Source: Fluoribacter dumoffii NY 23 (GTDB taxonomy: Bacteria > Pseudomonadota > Gammaproteobacteria > Legionellales > Legionellaceae). Taken from it: a stretch of 64,000 nt of DNA. Shown one piece after another: positions 8,432 to 17,500 of the stretch. Numbering within the stretch: position 1 is the first letter of the stretch; each line of letters opens with the position of its first letter. The DNA lies in assembly GCF_000236165.1 (NCBI RefSeq), contig NZ_CM001373.1, positions 3,378,325-3,442,324 on the forward strand, read 5' to 3'. The position numbers were made by a program, and so were the translations under genes. Below the pieces are notes generated by a model. It was given only the letters and a program-made list of their open reading frames with translations, was not told the DNA's origin and ran no database searches.

Positions 8432-9130
8432 CTATTGAGGCATCGAAGCTTGTTGATTCACTTCTTCTTTTGCATTTTCTGTTTCTTTTGCCGTTTGCTC
8501 TACCACAGGAAGTTTATCTAGAGCGGTACTTACCTTACTTATGGGTGCAGTGGTACTTTGTGGCACCTGCATTTCTATATCAGAAGAGTGCTCAACCGAT
8601 TTTTTGGCCTCAGGTAATGGAATATCTTTATAGGCTATCCCGGCATCCAGTTGTTGGACAAGATTGGCATATCCCCCTTTTTCAAATTCTTTATTAGTCC
8701 GGGGATCTATGAGCTTACCTTCTTCAAATTTTGCAATCAAAATTCCTTTATCGTAAACGCCACCGTGGCCATTTTCTGCCAAATGTCTTACGAAGTCTTC
8801 TTCCGCATGGGGATCTTTGAATTTTATCCATGTGGTGCCATGTTCATCTGTTTCGCAGCAGTTGTCTTCTTCGTCAAAACCCGGATTTTTCTTTTTATAT
8901 TTTTTAACCCATTCCTTATACATTTCCTCCACCGCTTGGGCTTGTTTTGCGTCTTTTTTACTTTCAAACTCAACGCTTCTTTCCGGATTTTGGGTATCTT
9001 GCATGGTTGTCTTTTGCTTTGCTAATTGATTCGCTTCCAACTCAGCTAATTGGTTAGCTTCTTTATTTTTTTTATTTTGCTCTTCAAGATCTTGCTGTGC
9101 TAAATCTTTTTGCGTTTTTTCACCTGTCAT
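8432..9130 (-). CDS. hydrophilic coiled-coil protein, unknown function
   Basis: Not recognised as a named family. The 232-residue protein is strongly charged. Residues ~1-90 are Gln/Lys/Glu-rich and likely coiled coil (QDLEEQNKKNKEANQLAELEANQLAK). A compact middle part follows (ETDEHGTTWIKFKDPHAEEDFVRHLAENGHGGVYDKGILIAKFEEGKLIDP), which may be a small folded domain. The tail is disordered and ends ETENAKEEVNQQASMPQ, an acidic-then-polar end often seen in Dot/Icm substrates. There is no signal peptide or membrane segment. The effector assignment is only a guess from composition. Confidence 0.65.
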   Translation of the reverse strand: MTGEKTQKDLAQQDLEEQNKKNKEANQLAELEANQLAKQKTTMQDTQNPERSVEFESKKDAKQAQAVEEMYKEWVKKYKKKNPGFDEEDNCCETDEHGTTWIKFKDPHAEEDFVRHLAENGHGGVYDKGILIAKFEEGKLIDPRTNKEFEKGGYANLVQQLDAGIAYKDIPLPEAKKSVEHSSDIEMQVPQSTTAPISKVSTALDKLPVVEQTAKETENAKEEVNQQASMPQ

Positions 9131-9264
9131 TTTTAACTACCTGCTTCTAATAACCATTATTTATGATTATATTCATTTAAAGATGGCTTATCCTATTTAC
9201 AGCTCCGTTTTTTCATTAATTTAACAATAGAAGCCAGGGACTGGAATAAGCCATCCCTCTTTAG

Positions 9265-9486
9265 CTAACCTCTGATGTTTCTTGGATCATGACCATGACT
9301 ATCCTTGGTTTCAATTCGACCATATTTATCATGAATAACTAATTCTGTATGTTCTTTTTTACTCAGCTCCCTTGCTTTATCCACCGCTTCTTTTTTTGAT
9401 TTGAAATGGAGAATGGATGAATTGTGGGTTTGCTCAATATCCCATCCTCCCTGGACATTATGGACCACATGATGTTCTTTATTCAT
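9265..9486 (-). CDS. DUF2188 domain protein
   Basis: A 73-residue protein that is a single DUF2188 domain: HHVVHNVQGGWDIEQTHNSSILHFKSKKEAVDKARELSKKEHTELVIHDKYGRIETKDSHGHDP. The family pattern is GGW..., a (K/T)K-EA turn, E-L-V-I-H and a G-x-I...S-x-G-x-D-P end. The function of the family is not known; members are small soluble proteins often made under stress. The start is MNKEHHVVHN at 9486, with GGAGGGA at good spacing; the longer frame from 9531 lacks a site. It stands alone, with about 200 bases on its right before the next (plus-strand) gene. Confidence 0.85.
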   Translation of the reverse strand: MNKEHHVVHNVQGGWDIEQTHNSSILHFKSKKEAVDKARELSKKEHTELVIHDKYGRIETKDSHGHDPRNIRG

Positions 9487-9684
9487 CTTAGTTCCCTCCA
9501 TGTAAGTCTTGATGATCTTAAATACGCTCACCCTAATATTGTATTATAATAGACCAAATCATATTTTTTTTCTTTCCAGCCTCTAGCGCATGCCCCACCG
9601 AATGAGTTTTTTCATAGCAATTTAATTGATGAATAATCACCTTTTAAATAAAATTGCCATCCCTGGATAAATAAAAGAGATGCT

Positions 9685-10530
9685 ATGCAAAGCCGTATTG
9701 AAATTACAGAATTAGAACGCGGTGAATTATTAAAACTTACCCTGAATAAGCTTGTTGAGTATAAAAAGGAAAATTCCAAGGCAGTTAGTGAAGAATTTAA
9801 CTTTAGCCACTTACCTTATGATTTAGAAGATTTGGCTGATCAGGTTTTTTTAAGAGTCTATAAACCACTGCATGGAATGTTTCCTTCCTCTCATTATGTT
9901 TGTCATGTCAATACCATGATAACCCAAATAGAACAAAGAATGAGTAAATTTGAACAAAATAAACCCAAGATAGATGCAATAATCGAGCAGCTTGGGAAAG
10001 AAATTAATTTATCGATGACCGATATAAATACCTTGAAAAAATTTGCCTACGTTTTGCTTGATGAAGAACCTTACGCAGAATGTTTATTCATGACTGCATT
10101 GACAGTTCTGCAAGAAAAAAACCTACTTGCTTCTGACGAGTCCCAATCTACTGCAGCAATAAAATTAGTCGAACATGCATTCAAATGTTCTCTAGCAGAT
10201 AAAACCGCCGGCGTCCCGAAACGCTATGCTTTTCTTTTGGCAGAAATTTATGCAAATGCAAGAAAAGAGTTAGTGGGCGTTGTAGCGTTTAACGCCGAAA
10301 AAGCTATATTTTATTTAATCGAAGCATGCAATCACGGCTCAGAAACTGCAAAAAAATTGCTCTCAGAAAGCGCTCCGGTATCAGCCTTGTTAAAAGTAAA
10401 TGGTATTGATGAAAAGATAATAGTCCAATCTAAACCAAGTGGGGTATGCCAATTTGGTGTGTTTGCACAATCTGAAAAGCAGAGTTCAAGTTCAGCTTTA
10501 GAGGAAATTACCAATACTTATCCTCTATAG
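9685..10530 (+). CDS. orphan protein with Sel1-like C-terminal segment
   Basis: The 281-residue protein is mostly helical and has no signal peptide. Residues ~170-240 (KRYAFLLAEIYANARKELVGVVAFNAEKAIFYLIEACNHGSETAKKLLSES) resemble Sel1-like repeats: a helix, A/G, a helix ending H/NGS-x-x-A. Such repeats bind proteins and are common in Legionella. The N-terminal half is not recognised. The C-terminus, SSSSALEEITNTYPL, is polar and fits a Dot/Icm-type tail but proves nothing. Start ATG 9685 follows an AAGAGA at suitable distance. Confidence 0.6.
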   Translation: MQSRIEITELERGELLKLTLNKLVEYKKENSKAVSEEFNFSHLPYDLEDLADQVFLRVYKPLHGMFPSSHYVCHVNTMITQIEQRMSKFEQNKPKIDAIIEQLGKEINLSMTDINTLKKFAYVLLDEEPYAECLFMTALTVLQEKNLLASDESQSTAAIKLVEHAFKCSLADKTAGVPKRYAFLLAEIYANARKELVGVVAFNAEKAIFYLIEACNHGSETAKKLLSESAPVSALLKVNGIDEKIIVQSKPSGVCQFGVFAQSEKQSSSSALEEITNTYPL

Positions 10531-10545
10531 AACCATTGGTGATCT

Positions 10546-10570
10546 AAGGGGATGCTAGAAAGCTCCCCTT
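10546..10570 (+). terminator. hairpin after the 9685-10530 gene
   Basis: The perfect 7-base arms AAGGGGA and TCCCCTT enclose an 11-base loop, starting 16 bases after the stop codon. The following T-run is weak. Confidence 0.45.
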
Positions 10571-10762
10571 CCCGTCCGCACGCAAGCTTCAAATGTCACA
10601 TCTTTATCGCCAGGATGGGTCCTGTGATTTATTGATTGTTATAAAAATTAAACTATTATAAAAATAAGGTTTGTTTGCATTTCGTTTGATGCACAATTCT
10701 GAGTTGCATCTGTAGAATTAAGGCTTATTCGAAATGACCCAATATGAAATTGGAGAATAGGC

Positions 10763-12061
10763 ATGGATGCTCCCAACTTTTGTAAACACTGCGGAAATAA
10801 ACTCTCAGCAGACGCTCAATTTTGCAGTCAATGTGGTACCCAAGTAGAAGCGAGCTCCATTTCTCCCCAAATAGAACAAACATTTCCCGGTAAAGAAAAA
10901 CAGCAGAAATCCCCCATTACTGCTTTTGTCTTAGCCCTCATTTTTGGGACTTTTGGAATTCACCGATTTTATTTGGGGAAAATAAAATCGGGATTATTGA
11001 TGCTGCTGACCCTAGGGGGGCTGGGCATTTGGTATTTGGTAGATTTAATCCTTTTGGTAACTAATAAATTCGAAGATAAAAATGGCAATTTGATCCTATT
11101 CACCAAAAATCCCTCTCCATTAAAGAAAACACTCATGGTAATCGGTGTTATTGCCGCCTGGTTTTTACTTTTTGTCGGTACGGTATTTACGATCGTTTTG
11201 TTCCTGACAAACAGTTTGATTTACCCCATTAATAATCAGCTTAAAGCATTAAAAACGGGTAATATTGAAAAGGCATACTCCTACACTTCAAAAGACTTCC
11301 AAAAAGCAACCTCTCTAGGTGATTTTAACAAATTTTTAAACCAGTACCCTTCTTTAAAAAGCAATGAAAGTACATTTTTTAACATACGAAGCATTGAAAA
11401 TAATTTGGGATTTGTCAAAGGGACATTAACTGCAAAAGATGGAGCAAAAACTCCGATAGAATATCGCTTAATATGGGAAAATGGAGGATGGAAAATTTTA
11501 AATATCAAGGTAAGTTCTACGGGAGCAGGAATTGACATAAACCACACTGCCCAGAGTTCATCACCCACAGCTCCCCCTCCACAACTTAACTGGCTCAATT
11601 TCGATAACAAAGGCAACAGATACTCCCTTAAATATCCCAATAACTGGGAATACATTAAATCCGGTAAAGGAACGGTCATTTTTAGAGGCAAAAAAGATAC
11701 GGATGCTTCTCATACAACGATCACTATCCAAACTCTTTTGACGAAAAAAAATAAGGGGAAATACTCAACCATTGCAGAACTTATAAATGATTTGAAATCC
11801 CAAATTTTTGCAAATACCTCAGAGTCTAAAGTGTTAGCTCAAGGAGAAATAGAACTCCCTCAAAATCAGAAGAAATTCCATGGAGAATATATAGTTTTCA
11901 CTTATAAATACAAAAATAAACAATTGAAACAGTTGTTTACAATCATATTAAGGGACGATGGATTAGCTTTTTATACCTGGAGTTATACTTCGTTAATCAC
12001 AGAATATGACCGCAACCTGCCTATTAACAAGGAGATGTATGAATCATGGACTATTTACTGA
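10763..12061 (+). CDS. zinc-ribbon / TM2 membrane protein with C-terminal periplasmic-type domain
   Basis: A multidomain protein of 432 residues. Residues 7-27 are a zinc ribbon with two Cys pairs (CKHCG...CSQCG). Residues ~50-95 form a TM2 domain (SPITAFVLALIFGTFGIHRFYLGKIKSGLLMLLTLGGLGIWYLVDLI), with the usual G-x-H-R-F-Y-L-G-K core. A further membrane segment lies at ~120-145. A DUF4864/4878-like module follows (NNQLKALKTGNIEKAYSYTSKDFQK... WKILNIKV). A last domain (LKYPNNWEYIKSGKGTVIFRG...) resembles the PsbP/DcrB-like fold. GGAGAAT precedes the start at good spacing. The function is unknown; the layout suggests a membrane sensor or a processing factor. Confidence 0.8.
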   Translation: MDAPNFCKHCGNKLSADAQFCSQCGTQVEASSISPQIEQTFPGKEKQQKSPITAFVLALIFGTFGIHRFYLGKIKSGLLMLLTLGGLGIWYLVDLILLVTNKFEDKNGNLILFTKNPSPLKKTLMVIGVIAAWFLLFVGTVFTIVLFLTNSLIYPINNQLKALKTGNIEKAYSYTSKDFQKATSLGDFNKFLNQYPSLKSNESTFFNIRSIENNLGFVKGTLTAKDGAKTPIEYRLIWENGGWKILNIKVSSTGAGIDINHTAQSSSPTAPPPQLNWLNFDNKGNRYSLKYPNNWEYIKSGKGTVIFRGKKDTDASHTTITIQTLLTKKNKGKYSTIAELINDLKSQIFANTSESKVLAQGEIELPQNQKKFHGEYIVFTYKYKNKQLKQLFTIILRDDGLAFYTWSYTSLITEYDRNLPINKEMYESWTIY

Positions 12062-12096
12062 TATCTTCTGTGTCCGCGGTAAAAGAGCATAAAGCT

Positions 12097-12116
12097 CCTG
12101 GTTGCACGCAACCAGG
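12097..12116. repeat. CCTGGTTGC/GCAACCAGG palindrome, copy 1
   Basis: The 9-base arms CCTGGTTGC and GCAACCAGG are separated by AC. It sits between the convergent genes ending at 12061 and 12133, the same position as other copies of this family. Confidence 0.9.
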
Positions 12117-12132
12117 ATTAAGTGCTTGCTCT

Positions 12133-13593
12133 TCAGGATCTTAATTCTTGGCGGAATGCATCATCCTTATACTCAAAATCTGACCTAGTAGCATTTATGG
12201 AAAAGAAAGAATTCGCGCTTTGCACAGGAGGCATGGGTGACGATTCAATTCGTGCCTCCCGGGTAGGCATGTTCTCAATTAATAATCGCGAGCTTACGTT
12301 GGGATATTCATTCTGGACAGGTGTCGCAACCTCTTTCCTCGGATCAGGTTTTTTTCCATCGAAGGCGGCTTTTAGGTGATTCGCTGCCCATTTCGCCAGA
12401 TCCAACCCATAAATAGGAGAATTGAGAAGAGCCACTGAAGCTAATTTAACCCCCAAAAGCAGAAACATGCTTGCAATGCCAAGGAGCAAATCCGCTTGTT
12501 GCACCAAGCTTACCGCAGAAGTTATTGTCAAAAACACCGGTGCTAATAAAAAAGTGAGTGGACGAACAATAAAAAGAGATCCTATTTTATTGAAAAATCC
12601 CGCCGGCAAAGGGGCAGTAATTGATCTTTTGATTGCACTAGCTTGCAATTTGAAAAGGGTTAAATCATCGATGGAAATTTGATTCCTAACTGCCGCCTCA
12701 AATTCTCCTCGCTTCTTTTCTTTAATCCGTTCAAAATCACTTTTGAGAGACGCGTTATTATCTATTTCCTTGTTGGTTTTTTCAAGGAGATAATATTCTT
12801 TCATTTCCCCTGGACTCATTTTTTGAATCTTTTCTATGAACTCAGAAATCTCTTCTTTTTTATCTGTCGGAGCATCCCTTAATTGTTCTTGCAGCTCAAT
12901 TAAAAAATCATTTTTCACTGTTGCTAAAAATTGCTCTTCAGCTTTACTGAAGCGCGCAGGCTCTTTTTTATAATCGTCAATTGTTTTGGCGAACTGTCCT
13001 CCAGTAAATAAATTGCATAGCGAGTTATTAATTTGACCTACCATGGAAATCAGTGCATAAATAACTATGCCCCCTACAAAAACACCTGCTGCTGTGAGGA
13101 TTAAAGCAACATTAATTGCCCAGCTTGCCGCATTAACGATAGATTTAAATGGCCAGTAATATCGCTCAGACAGGTTAAAATGGTAATTAAATGATGCTGA
13201 AAATTTGTCCCATACATATTGCGCCGTTTTTAAAGGGTCAGACTCTAAATTTTTCAAAAGATCACTTTCTTCTTTACCTGCGGATATTATTTTAAAAATT
13301 TCATCTTGCAGCTTAACTTTTTCTACACCTGGAGAGACCTCTTTTTCCAACGCATTACGAGTCATCAGAAGCTCGTACATTTTGGGCTGAGCTTGTCGCA
13401 ACTTGTCTGGATGAAGATGTAGGGACAACCTTATATATAATTTTTTTTCTTCACCCTTTTCCACAGAGGAAAATGCTTTATTAACGTGATTTTTAATTTT
13501 ATTCAATGCAGAGGTATTATCTTGTGTCTTATCTTCCAACTCTGCGGTGATTGCCTGAATCAAATCTGTAACAATTTTCTCTAGGTTACTCAT
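12133..13593 (-). CDS. J-domain-like N-terminus fused to membrane segments, effector candidate
   Basis: The 486-residue protein is not a standard DnaJ. Residues ~45-75 (EKKLYIRLSLHLHPDKLRQAQPKMYELLMTRNALEKE) match helix II and the HPD loop of a J domain, with His61-Pro62-Asp63 in place; the HPD triplet is what stimulates Hsp70 ATPase in known J proteins. Hydrophobic segments follow at ~155-190 and ~335-400, with a charged coiled region between. The tail (SFFSINATRSDFEYKDDAFRQELRS) is acidic and hydrophilic. Legionella makes other effectors with J domains, so targeting of a host Hsp70 is a reasonable but unproved idea. Start 13593 follows a GTAGGGG. Confidence 0.65.
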   Translation of the reverse strand: MSNLEKIVTDLIQAITAELEDKTQDNTSALNKIKNHVNKAFSSVEKGEEKKLYIRLSLHLHPDKLRQAQPKMYELLMTRNALEKEVSPGVEKVKLQDEIFKIISAGKEESDLLKNLESDPLKTAQYVWDKFSASFNYHFNLSERYYWPFKSIVNAASWAINVALILTAAGVFVGGIVIYALISMVGQINNSLCNLFTGGQFAKTIDDYKKEPARFSKAEEQFLATVKNDFLIELQEQLRDAPTDKKEEISEFIEKIQKMSPGEMKEYYLLEKTNKEIDNNASLKSDFERIKEKKRGEFEAAVRNQISIDDLTLFKLQASAIKRSITAPLPAGFFNKIGSLFIVRPLTFLLAPVFLTITSAVSLVQQADLLLGIASMFLLLGVKLASVALLNSPIYGLDLAKWAANHLKAAFDGKKPDPRKEVATPVQNEYPNVSSRLLIENMPTREARIESSPMPPVQSANSFFSINATRSDFEYKDDAFRQELRS

Positions 13594-13856
13594 AAACCCC
13601 TACTTTTAATGAAATAATCAAATTGCACGCGAATAAATCACAGTGCCCCATGCGCTGGCATATTATGGCAAATAACGAGGGTGTAAATCCAGCAATTAAT
13701 TTAGTTACCTGTTAGAGCCGTTTTCGTATTGGTTCTATGAGGTGCAAGTAATCAGCAAAGATCCCATATCAACTTTTGGTGTTTAATTATCTGCATTTAC
13801 TCTTATGGACAGCAAAAAAAGTCTATAATAAATTCTAAAATTTCTAATGTATTGAA

Positions 13857-14945
13857 GTGAATCATCTGAAAATGAATGAAATTAGTAATTTTGCATTGCA
13901 GGCCTTAAACTCTGCCAATGATGGTATAACCATTGTCGATATGAAACATAAAAGCCAACCTTTGGTATTTATAAATTCATCCTTTGAACAATTAACCGGG
14001 TACCGTGCCGAAGAAGTAATTGGAACAAATTGCAGATTCCTCCAGGGTTCTTTACCCCCTCAACCGGAAACACTACTTATCCGCAAAGCACTTGGCGAAC
14101 AAAAGAATTGTAGAATTATTTTAAAAAACAAAAGAAAGAATGGCTCGTTATTTTGGAATGAACTGAGCCTCGCACCAATCAAGGAAGAAAATAAAACCTT
14201 ATCCTTTTATATTGGCATACAAAAAGACGTTACTAAAGAGATAAAGCATCATAAGGAATTTATGAATACCCTGGAACAAAATAAAAAAGATGCCATGTAT
14301 GAAGCCATTTCCAGCTTCACTGATAAAGTGAGTCAACCCCTGACCGCTATTTCCATATACAGTAGAGCCTGCTGTCTTATTATGGAAAAAGAAAAACAAG
14401 ACAGGTTAAAACTTTATGAGGGTCTTGAAAAAATTGAAGCACAATCCCTGGTTATAAAAGAAATAATGCAAACGGTGCATAACAATTTTAATGAATTAAA
14501 TTTCCCGGTTGAACAACTCAATCCCAATAAGCTGATTGTCCAATTGGTCAATATAATTAAATACGCATGTCCCTACAACATTCAATTAACATTGGATCCT
14601 CAGTTGCCAGAGATAAAATTTAATCAGGAACATCTGTCTCAAATACTCCTTAATTTAATTCGTAACAGTACGGAGGCCTTCCAGCGAGCTTCACGATTGA
14701 AGGGACACATTGCCATCAGTACGGCAAAACAAACTGATTTTATAGAATTAACCATTGCCGATGATGGGCCAGGAATGCCTAAGGGGTTTATACATAAAGA
14801 ACCAGGTACCTTTTTCACTTCAAAAACTTACGGTATAGGTACGGGTCTTGGAATTTGCAAAAAATTAATCCATTTGTACGGTGGGAGTATTTCCCTTAAA
14901 GAAATGAATACCGGATTAAAGGTCATCATTCTTTTGCCAATTTAA
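13857..14945 (+). CDS. LOV-domain (blue-light) sensor kinase-like protein with replaced H-box histidine
   Basis: Residues ~8-130 form a LOV/PAS domain with the canonical NCRFLQ motif: Cys59 is the residue that forms the flavin adduct in known LOV proteins, with Arg60, Gln63, Asn95, Asn101 and Gln122 at expected places. Then comes a FixL-like dimerisation helix: SSFTDKVSQPLTAISIYSRACCL aligns with A-H-E-L-N-Q-P-L-T-A-I, but the histidine is Asp156. The ATPase domain is intact (N box around NLIRNSTEAF, DDGPGMP at 302-308, GTGLG at 328-332). So ATP binding may be retained while autophosphorylation on this helix is not expected. The GTG start at 13857 could instead be the ATG at 13872; neither has a strong site. 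No response regulator lies adjacent. Confidence 0.85.
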   Translation: MNHLKMNEISNFALQALNSANDGITIVDMKHKSQPLVFINSSFEQLTGYRAEEVIGTNCRFLQGSLPPQPETLLIRKALGEQKNCRIILKNKRKNGSLFWNELSLAPIKEENKTLSFYIGIQKDVTKEIKHHKEFMNTLEQNKKDAMYEAISSFTDKVSQPLTAISIYSRACCLIMEKEKQDRLKLYEGLEKIEAQSLVIKEIMQTVHNNFNELNFPVEQLNPNKLIVQLVNIIKYACPYNIQLTLDPQLPEIKFNQEHLSQILLNLIRNSTEAFQRASRLKGHIAISTAKQTDFIELTIADDGPGMPKGFIHKEPGTFFTSKTYGIGTGLGICKKLIHLYGGSISLKEMNTGLKVIILLPI

Positions 14946-15026
14946 ATTTTTTTTACATTGGAAAAGGTTAAATTTCTAATTAGGGCAGGAATAGTTTTCA
15001 GTTTAAGGCGAGTATGGGGATAAATA

Positions 15027-15055
15027 AAAGCCCCGTCAGAACCTGACGGGGCTTT
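15027..15055 (-). terminator. Rho-independent terminator of the EF-G2 gene
   Basis: A perfect 13-base stem (AAAGCCCCGTCAG / CTGACGGGGCTTT) with a three-base loop. On the minus strand it is followed by TTTTATTTAT, so it serves the EF-G2 gene ending at 15071; the plus-strand kinase gene ending at 14945 could also use the hairpin. Confidence 0.9.
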
Positions 15056-15070
15056 CGAGATGTTACTTTA

Positions 15071-17161
15071 TTAAGCCATAGCAGCGGCTTTTTTCTCTTT
15101 TTCTTTGGCAATTACTGCTTCAGCTACATTGTTTGGACAAGGAGCATAGTGAGAGAATTCCATTGAGAATTGTCCACGACCTGAAGTAAGGGTACGTAAA
15201 GTACTGATGTAACCAAACATTTCTGAAAGCGGAACATCGGCCTTAACGCGAACACCCGTTGCACTGGGTTCCTGGCCAGAGATCATACCACGGCGACGGT
15301 TCAAGTCACCAATCACGTTACCCACATCATCTTCGGTGCTGTACACGTCAACTTTCATGATGGGTTCCAGTAACTGTGGACCCGCTTTTGGTATTGACTG
15401 ACGAAATGCGCCTTTTGCCGCAATTTCGAATGCAATTGCCGAGGAGTCAACAGCATGGTAAGCACCATCGGTGAGGTTAACCACAACGTCCAACACAGGG
15501 AAGCCAGCTAATGTACCTGAGTCCATCATTGAGCGAAAACCTTTTTCAATTGCCGGGAAGAATTCTTTAGGAACATTTCCACCCACAACAGAGGTAATGA
15601 ACTTGAATCCAGTACCTGGCTCGCCTGGTTCAATCGTATAATCGATTTTACCGTATTGACCCGCTCCACCTGATTGCTTCTTGTGGGTATAGCTGTCTTG
15701 AATCGTTTTGGTGATCGTCTCACGGTAAGCCACTTGAGGTTGACCTACGATTAACTCAACATCGTATGTACGCTTTAGAATATCCACTTTAATATCAAGG
15801 TGTAATTCACCCATACCTTTAAGAATAGTTTCACCTGAATCCTGGTCAGTTTCCACTCTGAAGGTAGGATCTTCTGCAACCATCTTGCCAATGGCAATCG
15901 CCATTTTCTCAGTCGCACCCTTATCTTTTGGTGTGACAGCGATAGAGATAACTGGCTCAGGGAAAACCATCGCTTCAAGGGTACACTCATGGTTAGGATC
16001 ACACAAAGTATGACCGGTACGCACGTTTTTCATACCTACAATCGCAATAATGTCGCCTGCTTCAGCGCTTTGTAATTCATTACGCTCATTTGCCTGCATC
16101 TCAACCATACGACCGACACGCTCAGTTTTACCGGTAAAGGAGTTAAGAATGGTATCCCCTTTATTGAGTTTTCCTGAGTATATGCGTATGAAGGTCAGGG
16201 CGCCAAAACGGTCATCCATAATCTTGAATGCCAAGGCACGGAATGGCTCATCAGCAGAAACAATAGCAAATTGGCCATTTGGATTACCTTCAACATCAGT
16301 CAACGGTTGTGGGTTCACTTCATGGGGTGCAGGCAAATAGTCAACTACTGCATCCAATAAGAGCTGCATACCTTTGTTTTTAAAAGCCGAGCCGCAATAG
16401 GTTGGGAAGAAGGCTAATTCAAGCGTACCTTTACGGATACAACGCTTAATGTCTTCGATTGAAGGTTCCTCTCCTTCCAAATAACCCATCAGCAATTCAT
16501 CATCCATTTCCAGGGCAGTTTCAATCAATTGCGCACGATACATTTCAACATCGTCTTGCATATCAGCAGGTACATCAGTAATTTTGAAATTTTCTGGTTG
16601 GCCTGACTCGTCCCAAACATAGGCTTTACGAGTTAATAAATCGACCACACCAACGAAGGTGTCTTCAAAACCGATAGGCAGAGTCATAATTAAAGGATTT
16701 GCACCCAATACTTTCTTAATTTGCTCGGTTACTTTCAAGAAATTTGCACCAACGCGATCTAATTTGTTTACAAAAATCAAACGAGATACTTTTGAATTGT
16801 TCGCATAACGCCAGTTGGTTTCTGACTGAGGCTCAACACCACCAGAACCACAGAACACCCCGATACCGCCATCGAGTACCTTCAATGAACGATATACTTC
16901 TACAGTGAAGTCAACGTGTCCCGGGGTATCAATGACGTTAAAGCGATGCCCTTTCCAGAAACAACTCACAGCTGCTGACTGGATGGTAATACCGCGCTCC
17001 GCTTCCTGTTCCATGAAATCGGTGGTTGATTCACCATCGTGAACTTCGCCTATCTTATGGATTCTGCCCGTGAGCTTAAGAATACGTTCGGTAGTGGTGG
17101 TTTTTCCGGCATCTACGTGGGCGAAGATACCAATATTTCTATAAAGGTTTAAATCAGCCAT
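15071..17161 (-). CDS. fusA2: elongation factor G, second paralogue (EF-G2 type)
   Basis: A five-domain translational GTPase of 696 residues that normally drives tRNA/mRNA translocation or ribosome recycling. The G domain has [14 protein letters not shown] (P loop), [10 protein letters not shown] (switch), DTPGHVDF and NKLD. The sequence is of the EF-G2 branch known from marine Gammaproteobacteria ([41 protein letters not shown]), not the str-operon type. No rpsG, tuf or rpsL lies nearby, in line with a second copy. Domain IV ([22 protein letters not shown]) is present, so it probably still acts on ribosomes. It is monocistronic and ends in a strong terminator. Confidence 0.93.
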   Translation of the reverse strand: MADLNLYRNIGIFAHVDAGKTTTTERILKLTGRIHKIGEVHDGESTTDFMEQEAERGITIQSAAVSCFWKGHRFNVIDTPGHVDFTVEVYRSLKVLDGGIGVFCGSGGVEPQSETNWRYANNSKVSRLIFVNKLDRVGANFLKVTEQIKKVLGANPLIMTLPIGFEDTFVGVVDLLTRKAYVWDESGQPENFKITDVPADMQDDVEMYRAQLIETALEMDDELLMGYLEGEEPSIEDIKRCIRKGTLELAFFPTYCGSAFKNKGMQLLLDAVVDYLPAPHEVNPQPLTDVEGNPNGQFAIVSADEPFRALAFKIMDDRFGALTFIRIYSGKLNKGDTILNSFTGKTERVGRMVEMQANERNELQSAEAGDIIAIVGMKNVRTGHTLCDPNHECTLEAMVFPEPVISIAVTPKDKGATEKMAIAIGKMVAEDPTFRVETDQDSGETILKGMGELHLDIKVDILKRTYDVELIVGQPQVAYRETITKTIQDSYTHKKQSGGAGQYGKIDYTIEPGEPGTGFKFITSVVGGNVPKEFFPAIEKGFRSMMDSGTLAGFPVLDVVVNLTDGAYHAVDSSAIAFEIAAKGAFRQSIPKAGPQLLEPIMKVDVYSTEDDVGNVIGDLNRRRGMISGQEPSATGVRVKADVPLSEMFGYISTLRTLTSGRGQFSMEFSHYAPCPNNVAEAVIAKEKEKKAAAMA

Positions 17162-17500
17162 AGCAACTCTTAGTTAAATTTAAATGGATAAAAAATTGTC
17201 ACATATTGTACACTATTTTATCCGGATTTGCAGCAAAACTTGTTTTTTTTAGTCTTTTTTTTATAATTATTTTCTAAATACCCAAATCTCTATATGCCTA
17301 AACAGGCAAGTATGTCCTTCATTTTTCTAATTATTCTTTAAATAAAAACTGATTTGACAGCAAACAGGACAGTCACTCTCCAAAGATTCCTTGTTTTTTT
17401 GCCCCCTTTGGATAGGCCCATCTTCACCTTTTTATTTGACTTGATTCATGGATTTACTCAACAATGGCCTCCTTGTAACATCGATAAATTAAGGAGAATT
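17162..17500. other. intergenic region between the divergent EF-G2 and hydrolase genes
   Basis: No gene is supported. The A/T-rich part at 17200-17340 probably holds the promoter of EF-G2 on the left. The open frame upstream of 17501 (from 17354) has no ribosome site, whereas AAGGAG lies just before 17501. Confidence 0.5.
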
